From Lepidodermella squamata (taxonomy: Eukaryota; Gastrotricha): DNA of 64,000 nucleotides. The stretch is from the NCBI GenBank assembly GCA_047495785.1, contig JBLDXI010000024.1, positions 434,001 to 498,000 of the forward strand, given 5' to 3'. Below are positions 36,464 through 51,287 of the stretch, piece by piece. The notes below the pieces were generated by a model. That model was not told where the DNA came from. It searched no databases and worked only from the letters and a program-made list of their open reading frames with translations. Position 1 is the stretch's first letter, and each line of letters begins with the position of its first letter. The translations under genes and the position numbers were made by a program.

Positions 36464-39449
36464 ATGCTGCAGAAACGGCGTCTACTGGCGGCGCCTAGAG
36501 TTGCAGCGCTTATTAGTCTTTTCTTAATATTCGGATCGGGTAAGCTAGTTATTTAGGTATTAAACGGAATGACGGATGCGGTGTTTTCTTAGCGGCTGCA
36601 ATTGACGACAGCATGCTTTCGCAATTACTCGCGAGCGTGGGCCTTGCCGGCGACGATAGCAATCAAGACATTGCTTCTCAGGCTGACACCTTGTTGTCAG
36701 CTGATTCTGGAGCAAATCCGCTTCCAGTGGCCGGCTCTGGAGTCACCCACAAGCCTAACCCTACATTCATGCTTCTTGGTGGCGATGCCGTAGCTGGTGA
36801 GGTCGTCGACGGCGGCAACGCTTTTGTTGGATCCTTCGGCAGTTTGCTTGCCGAAGAAACCGACAATGCGACCGATTCGCTGATCGATCGCGGTCGTGGT
36901 CGTCGCGTAATTTATCATGATTTTGATGTTATTTAGGTAATTATATCGCGATTTTCCGCTAGCAATGGGGCATTACCGGCGCCAGTGGACCCCGCAGAGA
37001 CACACGGCCGTCTACGTGCCAAACTACCTGCTCTTGCTTGCAAGAGGCTGGCCCCACTGGACCTCCTGGACCTCAAGGATCTCCTGGTCCACGTGGTCCT
37101 CAAGGATCAGAAGGCCCAATGGGACCACCGGGCAATTCCGGATTGAAGGGCGAAATTGGTCGCCCTGGTGTACCTGGTCGCGATGGCGGCAGCGGAATCA
37201 AGGGCGAACCTGGTCAACCTGGCACAGCTGGCCAGCCTGGTCAGAAGGGTGAAGTTGGTCCACAGGGCAAGGTCGGTCCGTCAGGGCCATCTGGCCAATC
37301 AGGCCAACCTGGGCAGAAGGGAGAGCGTGGTGTCGACGGCAGAGATGGATGCAACGGTGCCGATGGACGCAACGGTGTAACAGGTTATCCCGGTCGTCAA
37401 GGCCCTCAAGGTCCTGACGGTCCTACCGGTCGCAAGGGTGAGCCAGGTACTGCCGACCCTCTGCCAGGCGCTAAGGGTGAGCGCGGCCCCTACGGCGAGA
37501 AGGGCAGCACAGGACGAGACTGTCGCGACGGCTATCCTGGTGCCCGTGGTGAGAAGGGCGATCGCGGTAGCGATGGCGATGCTGGATTCCGCGGCTTACC
37601 TGGTCCAGCTGGTCCTAAAGGATACCCCGGACCCTACAGATCTGGTGTTAAAGGACAGAAGGGCGAAAAAGGCGATATCGGAGAGAGAGGCGAGGTTAGA
37701 ATAACATTGCCTGTCACAAACAACTCGATAGCTTATTTTAACCTATTAGTTTGGCCCTCAAGGTGCTCCAGGTGCTAAGGGCGAAAAAGGCTTGCGAGGT
37801 AAACTTGGAAAATCAAATAATATTCTTCCTATGTGCAAAACCATATATTCTTCATTATCCAGGCCGTGAGGGTGGTCAAGGCCAAGACATTGTCGTCTTT
37901 GGACTACCGGGAACTCGAGGTGCTCCCGGTCCTCAAGGTGATCGCGGTGAACCTGGTCCTCGTGGCCAAACTGGCGAGCGTGGACCTGGCGGTAGCCTCG
38001 GGCCGAGAGGTTTGCAGAGGGAAACGCTTTAAGAACCGGATTTTTGTACAAGTATAATTTTTAGGCGAGCCTGGTGACATTGGACCCGACGGTCCTCAAG
38101 GTTTCCCTGGCGACTGCCAATCCTCCACCAACCTTATTAACGGTGACAAGGGTGACCGTGGCTTCCGTGGTGCACCTGGCGTTGACGGCATGCCCGGACC
38201 TCGCGGCTCCCCCGGATTCAAGGGCGAACCCGGTCGTCCTGGTCCGGAAGGTCCCGCAGGCAGTCGTGGTGAGTCTGGCAGAGACGGTTTCGATGGCCCG
38301 AAAGGTCAGCCTGGCCCTGATGGTGATGGCCGTCCTGGACCAGCTGGTCCTTCTGGTGACAGAGGTGAACGCGGTCGTCGTGGCCCTTCTGGATTCCCAG
38401 GTAACTCCAGCACTTGAAATGTAACGCTCAATTTTATTTATGATGTCGGCAACAGGTCCTCAGGGCGAGAAGGGTGATAACATGTTCGGCCCGCCCGGAC
38501 CGAAAGGTCGTCGTGGTCCATCAGGTCCTCCGGGACCTCGCGGTCAGCCAGGTCCCGTTGGGCAACAAGGCGATCGTGGCCTTCCTGGCCTAGATGGTGA
38601 CATTGGTATTGTCGGTGATCGAGGTGACACTGGTGATGCGTGCAGTGGTCTGTTGACAAGCTACGTCTACACCATCCATTCGCAGTCGACTGAAGTCCCA
38701 GTCTGCCCCCAAAGCGACCACGTTCAACTCTGGGCCGGTTACAGTTTGCTGCACACCGAAGACGAAGGCCGTGCATTCGTCCAAGATCTCGGCCGACCAG
38801 GCTCATGCGTCCGCCAGTTCGATGCTATGCCTTTTATCTTCTGCGGCGCCAACGAAGTTTGCACATGGGGCGCCCGCACAGCTACGTCATATTGGCTCGC
38901 TAGTGACACCCGTCGTGACTACATTAGCCTTTACGGCCTTGATGACTCGCGTGAGAGACCTCTTCGTTCCGACGAAGAGAAATTGCGCCAGATTTCGCGA
39001 TGCGCAGTTTGCCTGTCATACGGTCCTCTCATGGCCGTTCACTCGCAAAACTCCTCTGTCCCAGATTGCCCATCGCCGCAGTGGCAATCCCTGTGGATGG
39101 GCTACAGCTTCGCCATGGTAAGAAGTGAAAATACCTAGAAAATACCGAATAACTAAATGATCTTGCTTTAAAAACCTAGCACACAGTCGGCGTGATGGGT
39201 GGTGGCCAGTTCTTGGAGTCGCCCGGCAGTTGCTTGTCTGATTTCCGTCACCATCCCTATGTTGAGTGCACAGCAAGAGGAGAGTGCGCTTACTACTCGG
39301 AGAAAATGTCCTACTGGCTCGTCGCGAGTGACAAGATGACCCGGTCGTTCTCGAATGCCGTCATTAGGAAACGCGAAGAAGCTGTTAGCAGTATTTCTCG
39401 ATGCCGCGTATGCACTCTTCGTACATCAAACAGGCCTCAACGCGCGTAA
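36464..39449 (+). CDS. Short type IV collagen-like chain, copy 1
   Basis: Eight exons, 36464-36539, 36593-36906, 36963-37694, 37750-37798, 37863-38009, 38065-38400, 38456-39117 and 39180-39449, give 861 residues. Layout: signal peptide 1-28; an N-terminal module (about 29-130) with SQLLASVGL at 35-43 and [11 protein letters not shown] at 79-89; a Cys cluster C149-x3-C153-x-C155; Gly-X-Y repeats 160-613; and a C-terminal NC1 made of two C4 repeats ([38 protein letters not shown]; then [28 protein letters not shown]). The helix has interruptions carrying Cys (GRDGCNG, GRDCRDG, GDCQSST). Basement-membrane collagen IV has about 1400 helical residues, so this chain is about one third of that. It should be a secreted matrix protein. 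The closest described layout is the spongin short-chain collagen-related family. Confidence 0.93.
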
Positions 39450-40074
39450 TCATCTGTTAACGATATCTATTCGACTTACTCTTTATAGACTGTTGATAAA
39501 ATACTGAAAACTGTCGCTTTTACTTTGAAAAATGTGTCACACACCCGCTTTTATATCTAAATGTCTCTATTTGCGGTCATTCAAGGGGCTACAATACCAT
39601 TCTTGGCTTAGTGAGGCACAGCTGATTGAATATATTTTCATATTATGATACTTCGCGAGTTCCCGGTATTAACCTCCCCTAGCCGTCGAGGTTCTTCTCC
39701 ACGAGTACGCTATATTTTCTTGCGCAAAAACTCGCTTGGAACAGAATGATTTACTATCGAAATTGTTTCGTCTACCTTGTCACGAAATGTCTGCAATTTC
39801 AACAACTCATACGAAAATTATATAGACTGCCATTGCTAAATTTTATGTTTTTTACGTATTTTTATCGCTGTGCCCGTTAACTAATATTTGAAAATACCGG
39901 GGAATATCCGAGTTATCTGAGGAATGATGCGTTTGGGCGAAATCTTCCAACATATCGCCGTGAATTTCTACATCGAATCGCCATGTTTGATTTTTTGAGA
40001 CAAGAAAAAATACTGTTTAAGCGCGATGCTAAAGTTCTTTCCATATTTTAGGTCAGCTTGATCACATTGTTAAC
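39450..40074. other. Spacer between collagen copies 1 and 2
   Basis: 626 bp, AT-rich, no coding sequence. CATATTTTAG ends about 23 bp upstream of the copy 2 ATG and is a likely splice acceptor for a leader or 5' UTR exon. Confidence 0.45.
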
Positions 40075-43089
<3,015 letters not shown>

Positions 43090-44749
43090 ACTATAGCCTC
43101 GTCACAGTATAATCATTATCAAATTATTAACAACAAAAACTTCCATAGGAGAACAAATCCATATCACTCTCTTTTTGAATGATGAATGGCTTTTTAAGGA
43201 CGCTTTTGATAAAGTTCAGCAATTTGCCAATAACTACCCCCGAGTCCCGGTACTGCCATTGCTTCTGATGTTTTGGTGAAGTATTTTCAATAGCTTATGT
43301 CATCTGCCTAAAAGCGGGCATACCTCTGACCCGCCGACTCAGACTCTTTTCTCGCAAGTTTTAACACTCATGCGTTGTTTAACGGCTGACCGTGGTTCGT
43401 CATTGGTTTTTCTGCTATTTTTATGTCGTCTAACAAATTACCTTGATATTATGTGAACGAACAAAAAGCGGACTTATTTTCTACCAGCTATATAAAGTGA
43501 CAAAATATTTTTCTTGTGTATGTGTCTTTGTTCACATTTTCAACTGCCAACATATGGATAGTCGTGTGTGCCTGAAGTTATGGGCTATCGAATTCGGAAG
43601 GTAATTTGCGGTTTTTCATGTTTTATTTTTCCTTCTAAATAAAAAACGAAAATAAAAGGAATGGAAGGCGATAATGAAAGAAGGAAAATATGCGACAAGC
43701 ATTATCATCTTTACAACGATGGGAAATAAAATCCGAATAGACAGCTATCTTGATCGCGGTATTACAATTTATTCAACGTGTACCTTTCAAGTCAGCTTAA
43801 AGTCATTTCGCTCGCTAAACCTAAAATACCTCGCAAGATTATAGCGTAAAAATGAACGCATAGAATTCATCTATGGGTTCAAAATAAAGCTAATCATCCC
43901 CCGAAAGAACTGGATTCCTCAATGAAAAGAACGGGTTTAGTTTCAGCAATAACTGGAGTTCTAGATGGTTGAAGGGCGTTGTTTTCATGGGCTTGATGGC
44001 ATCAAAAGATGCAAAGCCATTACACATTATTCTGTGGAACGAAATGCAAAAGTCTGAAAAATTAAATTGCCGCCTCTCTGTTTGGCCTTTTGACGCAATG
44101 AATTAAGAGACTATGAAAACCACAAACTCAGCAGCAGCGGAGATGGGCCTCCCTCTGAAATGGTAAAAGAGCGGTCTTGTTTTTATTTTTGATTCATCGT
44201 CGCTTCGCGAGTATTTTTCAATGCCGCGCGCAAAATTAGGCGCACATGTCATTGTCGCCGGCGTTGTTGACGATTGAGCGCGAGAGGCGAGCGCAAAAAC
44301 GGTGCAGCAGCCGCGCGCGCTGTCGAAACAACACATAACGCGAAAATATGAACCAGCAAGCGCGCATGTGTGGCGCACCCAGCCTTGTCGTATATCGCCG
44401 TATTTTTGCGCTACACGAAAACGTCAGGCGGCGCTCTTTACCGCACTGCGCGCTATAGTTATGCTTTTTGTTTCATGCTTTGTTAGAAAGTGCGCTCGCC
44501 GAACTTTCATCGGCTCAACAAACAATCATCAGACGCTATTAGTGTAAAAGCGTGCGCGACGCTTGAATAAGCTGTGGATTTTATAGTGACTTCGTACCCT
44601 AATTAAACTTGCCTTTAGTATCCCTAAACTTCCTCCCCAGTTTCTATTGTTTGGTTTTTTTTGTTTCCGGTGCTCGATTATCGCGCCTTAATTACACTTA
44701 ATTTTGACATTTTTTCTTCAGAACCTTCAAGATCTGTCCAAACTACGAA
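43090..44749. other. Spacer between collagen copies 2 and 3
   Basis: 1.7 kb with no supported gene. The stretch 44200-44450 is locally GC-rich. TTTTTTCTTCAG ends at about 44721, near 30 bp before the copy 3 ATG, and is a likely acceptor. Confidence 0.45.
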
Positions 44750-47700
44750 ATGCGGGGAAGACTGAAGGGCAAAATTGTGATAATATTCTTCACTCTGATG
44801 ATAATTGCTCAAACAGGTTAGCATTTATTTTTCAGCAAGAATTTAAAATTTATTCATTCCATAATAGCATCAGCTTCCGGCGATGAACAAAGCTTCTTAG
44901 CCCAACTATTGGCGAGCGTGGGCCTTCGCAGTGAAGGAATAGTACATACAGCGAATGATACTTCTGCCGAAGATGTAGTTGAAGCGAACGAGCGGATGCA
45001 TCATAGCGTCGGGCGGAAAGATGCGGTGGATTCTGCCTCGCGCGAATCATCCCACGAAGCAGATAGCCAGCAAAAAGTTACAGCTAAGCCAAAAGATCCA
45101 ACTTACATGATGTTGGGCAACGAGCAAGAGAGCGACGATTTCTCCGATGGCGATTATTCTCATAACGTTAAGCTGGAAGCTCCGATAGGACCTCAACGAA
45201 TTGCTAATTTATCCAATGCCGAGCGGCTACGACGTCATCACGTAATCTATTTTTTCTAGGCATTATCAGGCAGATTCGGAAATTTTCTTCTTGATTAGGA
45301 ATATATTTACGACGATGATAATCATTTTAAGCAATATAATGAAGACGAAATGGTAATATTTTCCCGTTGTTTGTTCATTGAACCTCACTTGAAATTTCTT
45401 ATCGGCTTTGCAGCCCTTGGAGTTCCGTGACTCGAATACAGGTCCAACAGGTCCCCGAACTACTCGTCGACCTAACGCACAGCCGCCGAGTTCTGAACCA
45501 GGATCTTGTTCCAGCCCGACAGCATGTTCCTGCTATACAATGCCCGGTCCATCAGGGCCAATCGGACAGCCCGGTCTGCCAGGAGTTCGAGGTGCGCAAG
45601 GCCCCCAGGGTGATCAGGGCCCCCCTGGACCTCCTGGTCTAAAAGGAGACCCCGGAAGGGTACGTCTGCGGTTTCCAACTTGATTTAGTTAGTAATTTTC
45701 GCGTATTTTATTACCAGGCTGGAAATCCGGGTACCGATGGAACAAGAGGACCCAAAGGCGATCCAGGAAGCCCAGGATTTACAGGACCCGGAGGAGACAA
45801 GGGCGATATCGGTCGCCCCGGCTTGAGTGGTCCGCCTGGCCCTCAAGGCAATCCTGGATTACCCGGGGTGAAAGGCGAAAGGGGTATTTTGATCTCAATT
45901 CGCAACATGGAGATGTATCGTATTGCCATGGTTTTTCAGGAACGGATGGACGACCAGGATGTGACGGCAAAGATGGAACTCCTGGAAAGCCGGGGACCAT
46001 GGGATTGCCAGGTGTGAAAGGAAATCAAGGCCCACGTGGCCCAAAGGTATAATTTAATTTTACATAGTAGCACATCATATACCGTTTTCTTTGCCAGGGT
46101 GAGTCTGGAGAAGCCGTTGGAACCCCTGGTGCGAAAGGTGCAAAGGGGGAGCCAGGGACTTGCGGACAAGTCGGTCGATCTGGTATTGATGGCATGGTAA
46201 CTACTGTTTTCACTTTACTTTACAGCTGGTTCTAAATGTTAATTAACAGCCTGGACCAAGAGGGCCAAAAGGAGACAAAGGAGAATTGGGTGAAAATGGT
46301 GAGAAAGGCAATCCTGGACCTCGCGGGCAGAAGGGAGAGAGCGGCAGCGCCAGGCCCGGTGTTAAAGGAGAACCAGGTCCAAGAGGCGACAAGGGTGATA
46401 GTGGACCGGTAACAACATATACTTGACTGCTATTGTTTTGATTCATATCCATCACTTCATGTCGCTCCCGAATTTTAGCCTGGTCCGCCTGGCGAACCTG
46501 GAATGAAGGGTGACAAAGGGGTGCCAGGTTAGTAAAAACTTTAACCGCATACAAGCTATCAGGCAAGATAATATTTTTCCTTTAATTCAGGTGCTCCCGG
46601 CGCAAACGGAAGAAGTCTTTCGACGGTCGGGCTTCCGGGACCTCGTGGTGTACCAGGAGAACCTGGCGATAAAGGCAACGTTGGGCCAAGAGGTTGAAAC
46701 TTTTAACTTACATGTCATCCCATAGTCACACAAATTCTGTTGTATGAAATTCAGGTCCTAAAGGCGAACCTGGCGTCGAAGGGTTACAAGGCAGTCGAGG
46801 TCTGATTAAAACCTTTTTGCACATTTCGTATTCATCTCATGCTTATCCTAGGTCTCCCTGGAGATCCTGGCCCTGAGGGACCAGCCGGCGAGCCCGGAGT
46901 TTGTGTTCAGTCCCCTTCAGAAACAAGAAGTGAAAAAGGTGACAAAGGAGACAAAGGTAGTCAAGGTCCTCCTGGAAATCCCGGTTCACGAGGCGAACCC
47001 GGTAAAGCTCTATCAACTCTTGTTAAAATTAGTGTCTATATGTGTGTTTTGTTCGCAGGTTCGCGCGGACCTCCCGGCAACACGGGCATGGATGGAAACC
47101 CTGGACCTAAGGGAGACCCAGGTTTGACTGATAATAGCATAATCATGACACACATAGCTTTGATCGTCTAAATAGGTCGACCGGGTGCGCCAGGTCCGAA
47201 AGGTGCGGCTGGTCGCGATGCTGATGGAGGCTCAGGGCCTAAGGGACCTCCTGGCGATCGAGGCGACAAAGGGGAAATGGGTGTTAGAGGAGTCAAAGGT
47301 GATCGCGGTCCCAAAGGGGATTCAATGATGGGTGCCCCTGGTGAAAAAGGTAATCGAGGTGCGCAGGGCCCGCCTGGTCTGCCTGGTAGCCAAGGCCCAC
47401 CTGGCCCCAAAGGTGACACCGGGGAAGACGGTTTACCTGGTCGGCAAGGTCCACAAGGCGATAAAGGTGAGAGAGGTGAAAGCTTCGGAGGCCTACTTAC
47501 CAGCTACGTCTACGCCCGGCATTCTCAGACAACTGACGCCCCTGCTTGCGCTGCGGAGGATCACATTCTACTCTGGCGAGGATTTAGTTTGCTTCATACA
47601 GAAGACGAAGGCCGCGCTTTCGTCCAAGACCTTGGCCATGCAGGATCTTGCCTCGCTCACTTCGAAGCTATGCCATTCATTTTCTGCGGAGCCAATGAGG

Positions 47701-48289
47701 TTTGCACATGGGGCGCTAGAACAGCAACTTCTTACTGGTTGGCGAGTGATACGCGGCAGGAATACATCAATCTTTACGGCCTTGATGACTCACGTGAACG
47801 TCCATTGACTACAGATGAGGAAATCCTGAAGCAGATCTCTCGCTGCTCTGTTTGCTTGTCGTTTGGACCCCTGCTAGCTATCCACTCGCAAAACTCAACA
47901 GTACCAGCTTGCCCATCTCCTAAATGGCAATCTCTGTGGACTGGATACAGTTTTGCAATGGTTAGAACTAATTTTCTAATTTTTTAACACGTTTTTTATT
48001 GTTATTCTTGCAGCATGCTGTAGGTCCTATGGGCGGTGGCCAACCTTTGGAATCACCTGGAAGCTGTTTACCGGACTTCCGCCATCACCCTTACATTGAA
48101 TGCACCGCATCTGGCCAATGCGCTTATTACTCGGAGAAAATGACGTATTGGCTGGTTGCATTCGACAAAATGCGGAGAACTGGCGCTGGAGCAGCCGCGA
48201 CCATTAGGAAGCGCCAAGACGCCATCGGTGCGATTGCCAGGTGTAGAGTTTGCACTTTGCGCACCTCATCAGGACCTTCTTCAGATTAA
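44750..48289 (+). CDS. Short type IV collagen-like chain, copy 3
   Basis: Fifteen exons: 44750-44816, 44868-45241, 45299-45352, 45414-45659, 45718-45883, 45940-46046, 46098-46196, 46250-46408, 46479-46527, 46591-46692, 46755-46799, 46852-47001, 47059-47121, 47176-47960, 48014-48289. They join to 913 residues. Signal peptide 1-25; N-module with AQLLASVGL (34-42), DPTYMMLGN and an acidic stretch encoded by the small third exon ([14 protein letters not shown]); Cys cluster C197-x5-C203-x-C205; Gly-X-Y 210-663; NC1 664-913 very close to copy 1 ([20 protein letters not shown] is shared). The Cys interruptions GRPGCDG, GTCGQVG and GVCVQSP align with copies 1 and 2. Unlike those, NC1 starts without a leading Cys ([12 protein letters not shown]). 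It has almost twice as many introns as the other copies. AATAAA at 48602-48607. Confidence 0.92.
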
Positions 48290-48831
48290 AAACCCTGCCA
48301 TGTGTATTCCGATCGACATCATCTCAGTATTTGCGTTAACTTTTGTAAATCTTGTTTATTTTTGTTATACTTGAATCGAGCAAAATTGCTGCTGCTAGTT
48401 TTTACGTTTTGTATAACCGAGCAAATCTGTCAGGCGATACTCATTTTTCTTCTTCCATCATCTCATTTGTCTTTTGATCTACAGCTGTAAATGCCAAGCA
48501 TAACTACTGCTATTGATGTTGTTCGCTTATAGCGAGGAAAGCCGTCGAAATTTCTCCTGGGATAAACGAACAAAAGACGCAATGATTTCTGGAGACTGAA
48601 AAATAAAAACTCGGAATAATTTCTCTTGTTCTGGCTACTTCGCTGCGGTGCATTTATTGATCGTATGCTGCACTTGAAAATTCAATCATCGAAATTTCAA
48701 ACGGACGCGATACACCAAGGACTATACACGGCGAAAATGCAAAAAATAGCTTATCAGTTTATTCGGGTAGCATCAACTCAATGGCACATATTAGTCGTAA
48801 ATTTAAAAATGCGCAGCTCAGCATCAAGAAT
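48290..48831. other. Convergent 3' region
   Basis: Between collagen copy 3 (+) and MITOK (-). AATAAA on the plus strand at 48602-48607 and on the minus strand at 48658-48653 are only about 50 bp apart, so the transcripts probably end close together or overlap. Confidence 0.5.
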
Positions 48832-49969
48832 TTATCTGAGCGAAAATATTAAAGATAGCGCCAATGCAGCACCAGAAACAACAGCTAAAGAGCCCATAGT
48901 GATTGTAAAAGTTCTCAATCGATCGCTTAGTCGATCATCGATTTCCTTGGCAAATTCAGACGGTAATTCAGTCGAATTCATGGGTTGCTCTCGAATATTC
49001 AACGCTGGTTTGCTCATAATGTCATCGTTGATAATAGGCGTTAATTGATTCAGAATCAGCACGACTGAATCGAGTTTCATGTTGGCCAAATTAATAAAAT
49101 GAAGCAGTTCCGTCATATCAGGCCCAGCTGGCATTTTATGCTGAGGCACGCTGCTTTTCGAGGGTTTGTCTTCTCCAACCCCTGAGAGTAATATTGCAGC
49201 CGAGTTGATTCCGACCAATTTCGAGAATTCCTCTAAAAATTTGGTATTTTTCTCAGAAGAGACGGTAACTTCTTTTTCCAAGCGGCCAACCATCTCTTGC
49301 AGCTGTATACACTGATTAGCTGAAGCATCCACCTGAAAATAACATATGAATATTTGTTGCTAAATATGAAAAGTTCATTACCGCGGTGTGAAGTTCTCGA
49401 ACTCGAAGGTACCCTGATAAACCGGTCGCTATGGCTCCTAGTAGAGCCCCAGCTACTGATCCAACAACGGAGAAATATTTCGTTCGCTCGCCGTAAACCC
49501 GTTCCTTCTCATGGCTGTGGCGTAGAGCTGTTGAAAGCTGGCTGAAAGCAGAACGCTCGGCTTGTTCGAGGACATCCAACTCTGCCCGAAGGCTGTTCTC
49601 TTGTCTGAGGAGGCCATGTTCATTCGTAACCAGATCGAGATATCGATCGTCACCCCGAGACATTTTCGCCAATTGGTTTTGTACCGATTTCAGGTTATTT
49701 TGCAACTCAGTCAGCTGTGTCTGCTTATCGCGTCTGCTTATTTGCGACTTGACGAATGATTCTTCTTGCTTCAATGAAATGGCAGAAAAAAATTAGGAAA
49801 ATTCTTCGGAGAGAATTGAAATGCTAACTTTAATGACATTTTCTTGAGCTGTTCGCACCTCCTCGATTCCAACAACTTGTTCAACTGTTTTTACAAGCCG
49901 ACTCGTCGAGGCGAAAACTCGCCCTTGGACAATTTTAAAGACCGTCCGAGAACGGTGCGATAAACTCAT
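48832..49969 (-). CDS. CCDC51: Mitochondrial potassium channel MITOK (CCDC51)
   Basis: Three minus-strand exons, 49969-49829, 49768-49382 and 49332-48832, join to 342 residues. The N terminus is basic and Ser/Thr-rich (MSLSHRSRTVFKIVQGRVFA), fitting mitochondrial import. A coiled-coil region follows with SRGDDRYLDLVTNEHGLLRQ and SHEKERVYGERTKYFSVVGS, then a first membrane span (VVGSVAGALLGAIATGLSGYL), a loop of about 130 residues, and a second span near the C terminus (MGSLAVVSGAALALSLIFSL). This two-span, coiled-coil layout and the ERTKYxSxxGS motif match CCDC51/MITOK, the pore-forming part of the mitochondrial ATP-sensitive K channel in the inner membrane. It begins 187 bp after the METTL15 stop on the same strand. 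Confidence 0.85.
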
Positions 49970-49977
49970 TTAAAACA

Positions 49978-50016
49978 CTAAAATCCGATGAAAATGAGTC
50001 AATAGCGTGATTTATT
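49978..50016 (-). promoter_or_regulatory. Operon-type junction: poly(A) signal and trans-splice acceptor
   Basis: Reading on the minus strand, AATAAA (50016-50011) is followed about 30 bp later by GGATTTTAG (AG at 49979-49978), and then only 8 bases precede the MITOK ATG. This is the expected junction between the 3' end of METTL15 and the leader-spliced start of MITOK. Confidence 0.5.
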
Positions 50017-50156
50017 CTTGTCATACTTTAATTCACATTTCGGAGCGTCCATTTCAATGAACTCGGACAGAAAGAAAGAAAACAGAAGATACTACACAAG
50101 AAGGTATGAATATTAAGAAATTGCAATTTAGGAAACAATATTATATATTGTATCGG

Positions 50157-51287
50157 CTAATTTTTCTCGGCTACTCGGAGCTTGGCAGATCGAGCTCGCG
50201 GGTTCGACTCAATCTCGGCATGAGATGGCACAATTACGTTGTTGTGATGATGGCCGTTGACTATTTCTCGATTAGGTACCGGCTTCCATTTACGCGAAAG
50301 CAGCGATGCCATTTGAGAAGCAGTGAGAGGTTCAGTGCTAGTACGCAAACGCGAATGCAAATACGAATTATCGACGCCAGCCGGAGTTTGAATGTTAACC
50401 GCGTGAAACACGCGCTTAACTATGCGGTCTTCCAATGAATGGAACGATATGACCATACATCGACCTTTAGGTTTCAGCAAATCGTGAGCTAGGTCGATGC
50501 CGTAACACAAATCGTTCAACTCATCATTAACGAATATTCGCAAGGCTTGGAAAGTCCTAGTAGCAGGATGAGCAAATCGACCTAATTTGTCGCGGTTGAA
50601 AACCTCGCCGCGAAAGGAAACTGCCGATATCAAGGCCGCTAACTGCGTGGTTCTCGTTATAGGCCCTCGAGAATTTCGAAAATCAACTATAGCCCGAGCA
50701 ATTTCGTCAGCATTTTTCTCCTCGCCGTAAACTTTGATTATTTTCGTTAGATCGCAAACCGACAGTTGGTTAACGACATCAGCGGCACTTGGCGTGTCCT
50801 TCTCGTGAGGCCCGCCCATTCGCATGTCAAGGGGACCGTCGTGCGAGATGGAAAATCCACGCTCAAAATCGTCAAACTGAGGGCTCGAGACTCCCAGATC
50901 AAACAACACTGCATCGACTATTACATCTGGTTCGATTTTTTTACGAAGGTCCCGAAAGCGGCCGAGATGGGCGGAAATTCTGTTCTCCTGCAGGCTTTTG
51001 CAGCGTTCGATCGCTTCAGGGTCGCGATCCAGACAAATGACCCGAGAATTGGGCCAGTAGTCTAATATCGCTTTCGTGTGGCCTCCACAGCCATATGTCA
51101 TGTCAATAACTGTCGGATTTGAGGAGGATTTCATCACTGGTTCCATACTTTTGAGCACTTCTTCCAGTAATACAGGCATATGTCGCGGCGGGGTCGGCGT
51201 ACTTTCCTGAGTCAATTGATGCTTACTTCGCCGAAAAATCGCTAGAAGAAGACTTTTTGGGCTGTGAAGAAGTTGCTTTGTGAGCAT
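50157..51287 (-). CDS. METTL15: Mitochondrial 12S rRNA N4-cytidine methyltransferase
   Basis: A single uninterrupted frame of 376 codons, RsmH/MraW family. SAM-binding and core motifs seen: MPVLLEEVL, DMTYGCGGHTKAILD, ICLDRDPEAIERC, LFDLGVSSPQFDDFERGFS, GPLDMRM, RFAHPATRTFQALRIFVNDE and VISFHSLEDRIVKR. The first about 30 residues (MLTKQLLHSPKSLLLAIFRR) are positively charged with Ser/Leu, a good mitochondrial presequence, which supports the ATG at 51287 rather than the later Met of MPVLLEEVL. The family methylates a cytidine in mitochondrial small-subunit rRNA and is needed for mitoribosome assembly. Its first 65 bases overlap, in another frame, the last exon of TUSC2, so it probably depends on that transcript or on a leader added at the TUSC2 exon 3 acceptor (51367). 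Confidence 0.94.
   Translation of the reverse strand: MLTKQLLHSPKSLLLAIFRRSKHQLTQESTPTPPRHMPVLLEEVLKSMEPVMKSSSNPTVIDMTYGCGGHTKAILDYWPNSRVICLDRDPEAIERCKSLQENRISAHLGRFRDLRKKIEPDVIVDAVLFDLGVSSPQFDDFERGFSISHDGPLDMRMGGPHEKDTPSAADVVNQLSVCDLTKIIKVYGEEKNADEIARAIVDFRNSRGPITRTTQLAALISAVSFRGEVFNRDKLGRFAHPATRTFQALRIFVNDELNDLCYGIDLAHDLLKPKGRCMVISFHSLEDRIVKRVFHAVNIQTPAGVDNSYLHSRLRTSTEPLTASQMASLLSRKWKPVPNREIVNGHHHNNVIVPSHAEIESNPRARSAKLRVAEKN

Noticed and set aside
36907-36936. Continuation of the copy 1 N-module to a stop at 36936 as a separate short protein
   Set aside because: A donor at 36907 joins in phase 0 to the Cys cluster and helix exon, and copies 2 and 3 have homologous donors at the same place.
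45242-45259. A very short intron (GTAATC..CTAG) after the collagen copy 3 N-module
   Set aside because: Too short to splice; using the later acceptor at 45297-45298 adds an acidic exon that stays in frame and keeps the intron at 57 bp.
47168-47419. Pro/Gly-rich minus-strand frames within the collagen genes
   Set aside because: Antisense shadows of Gly-X-Y coding sequence, present all along the cluster.
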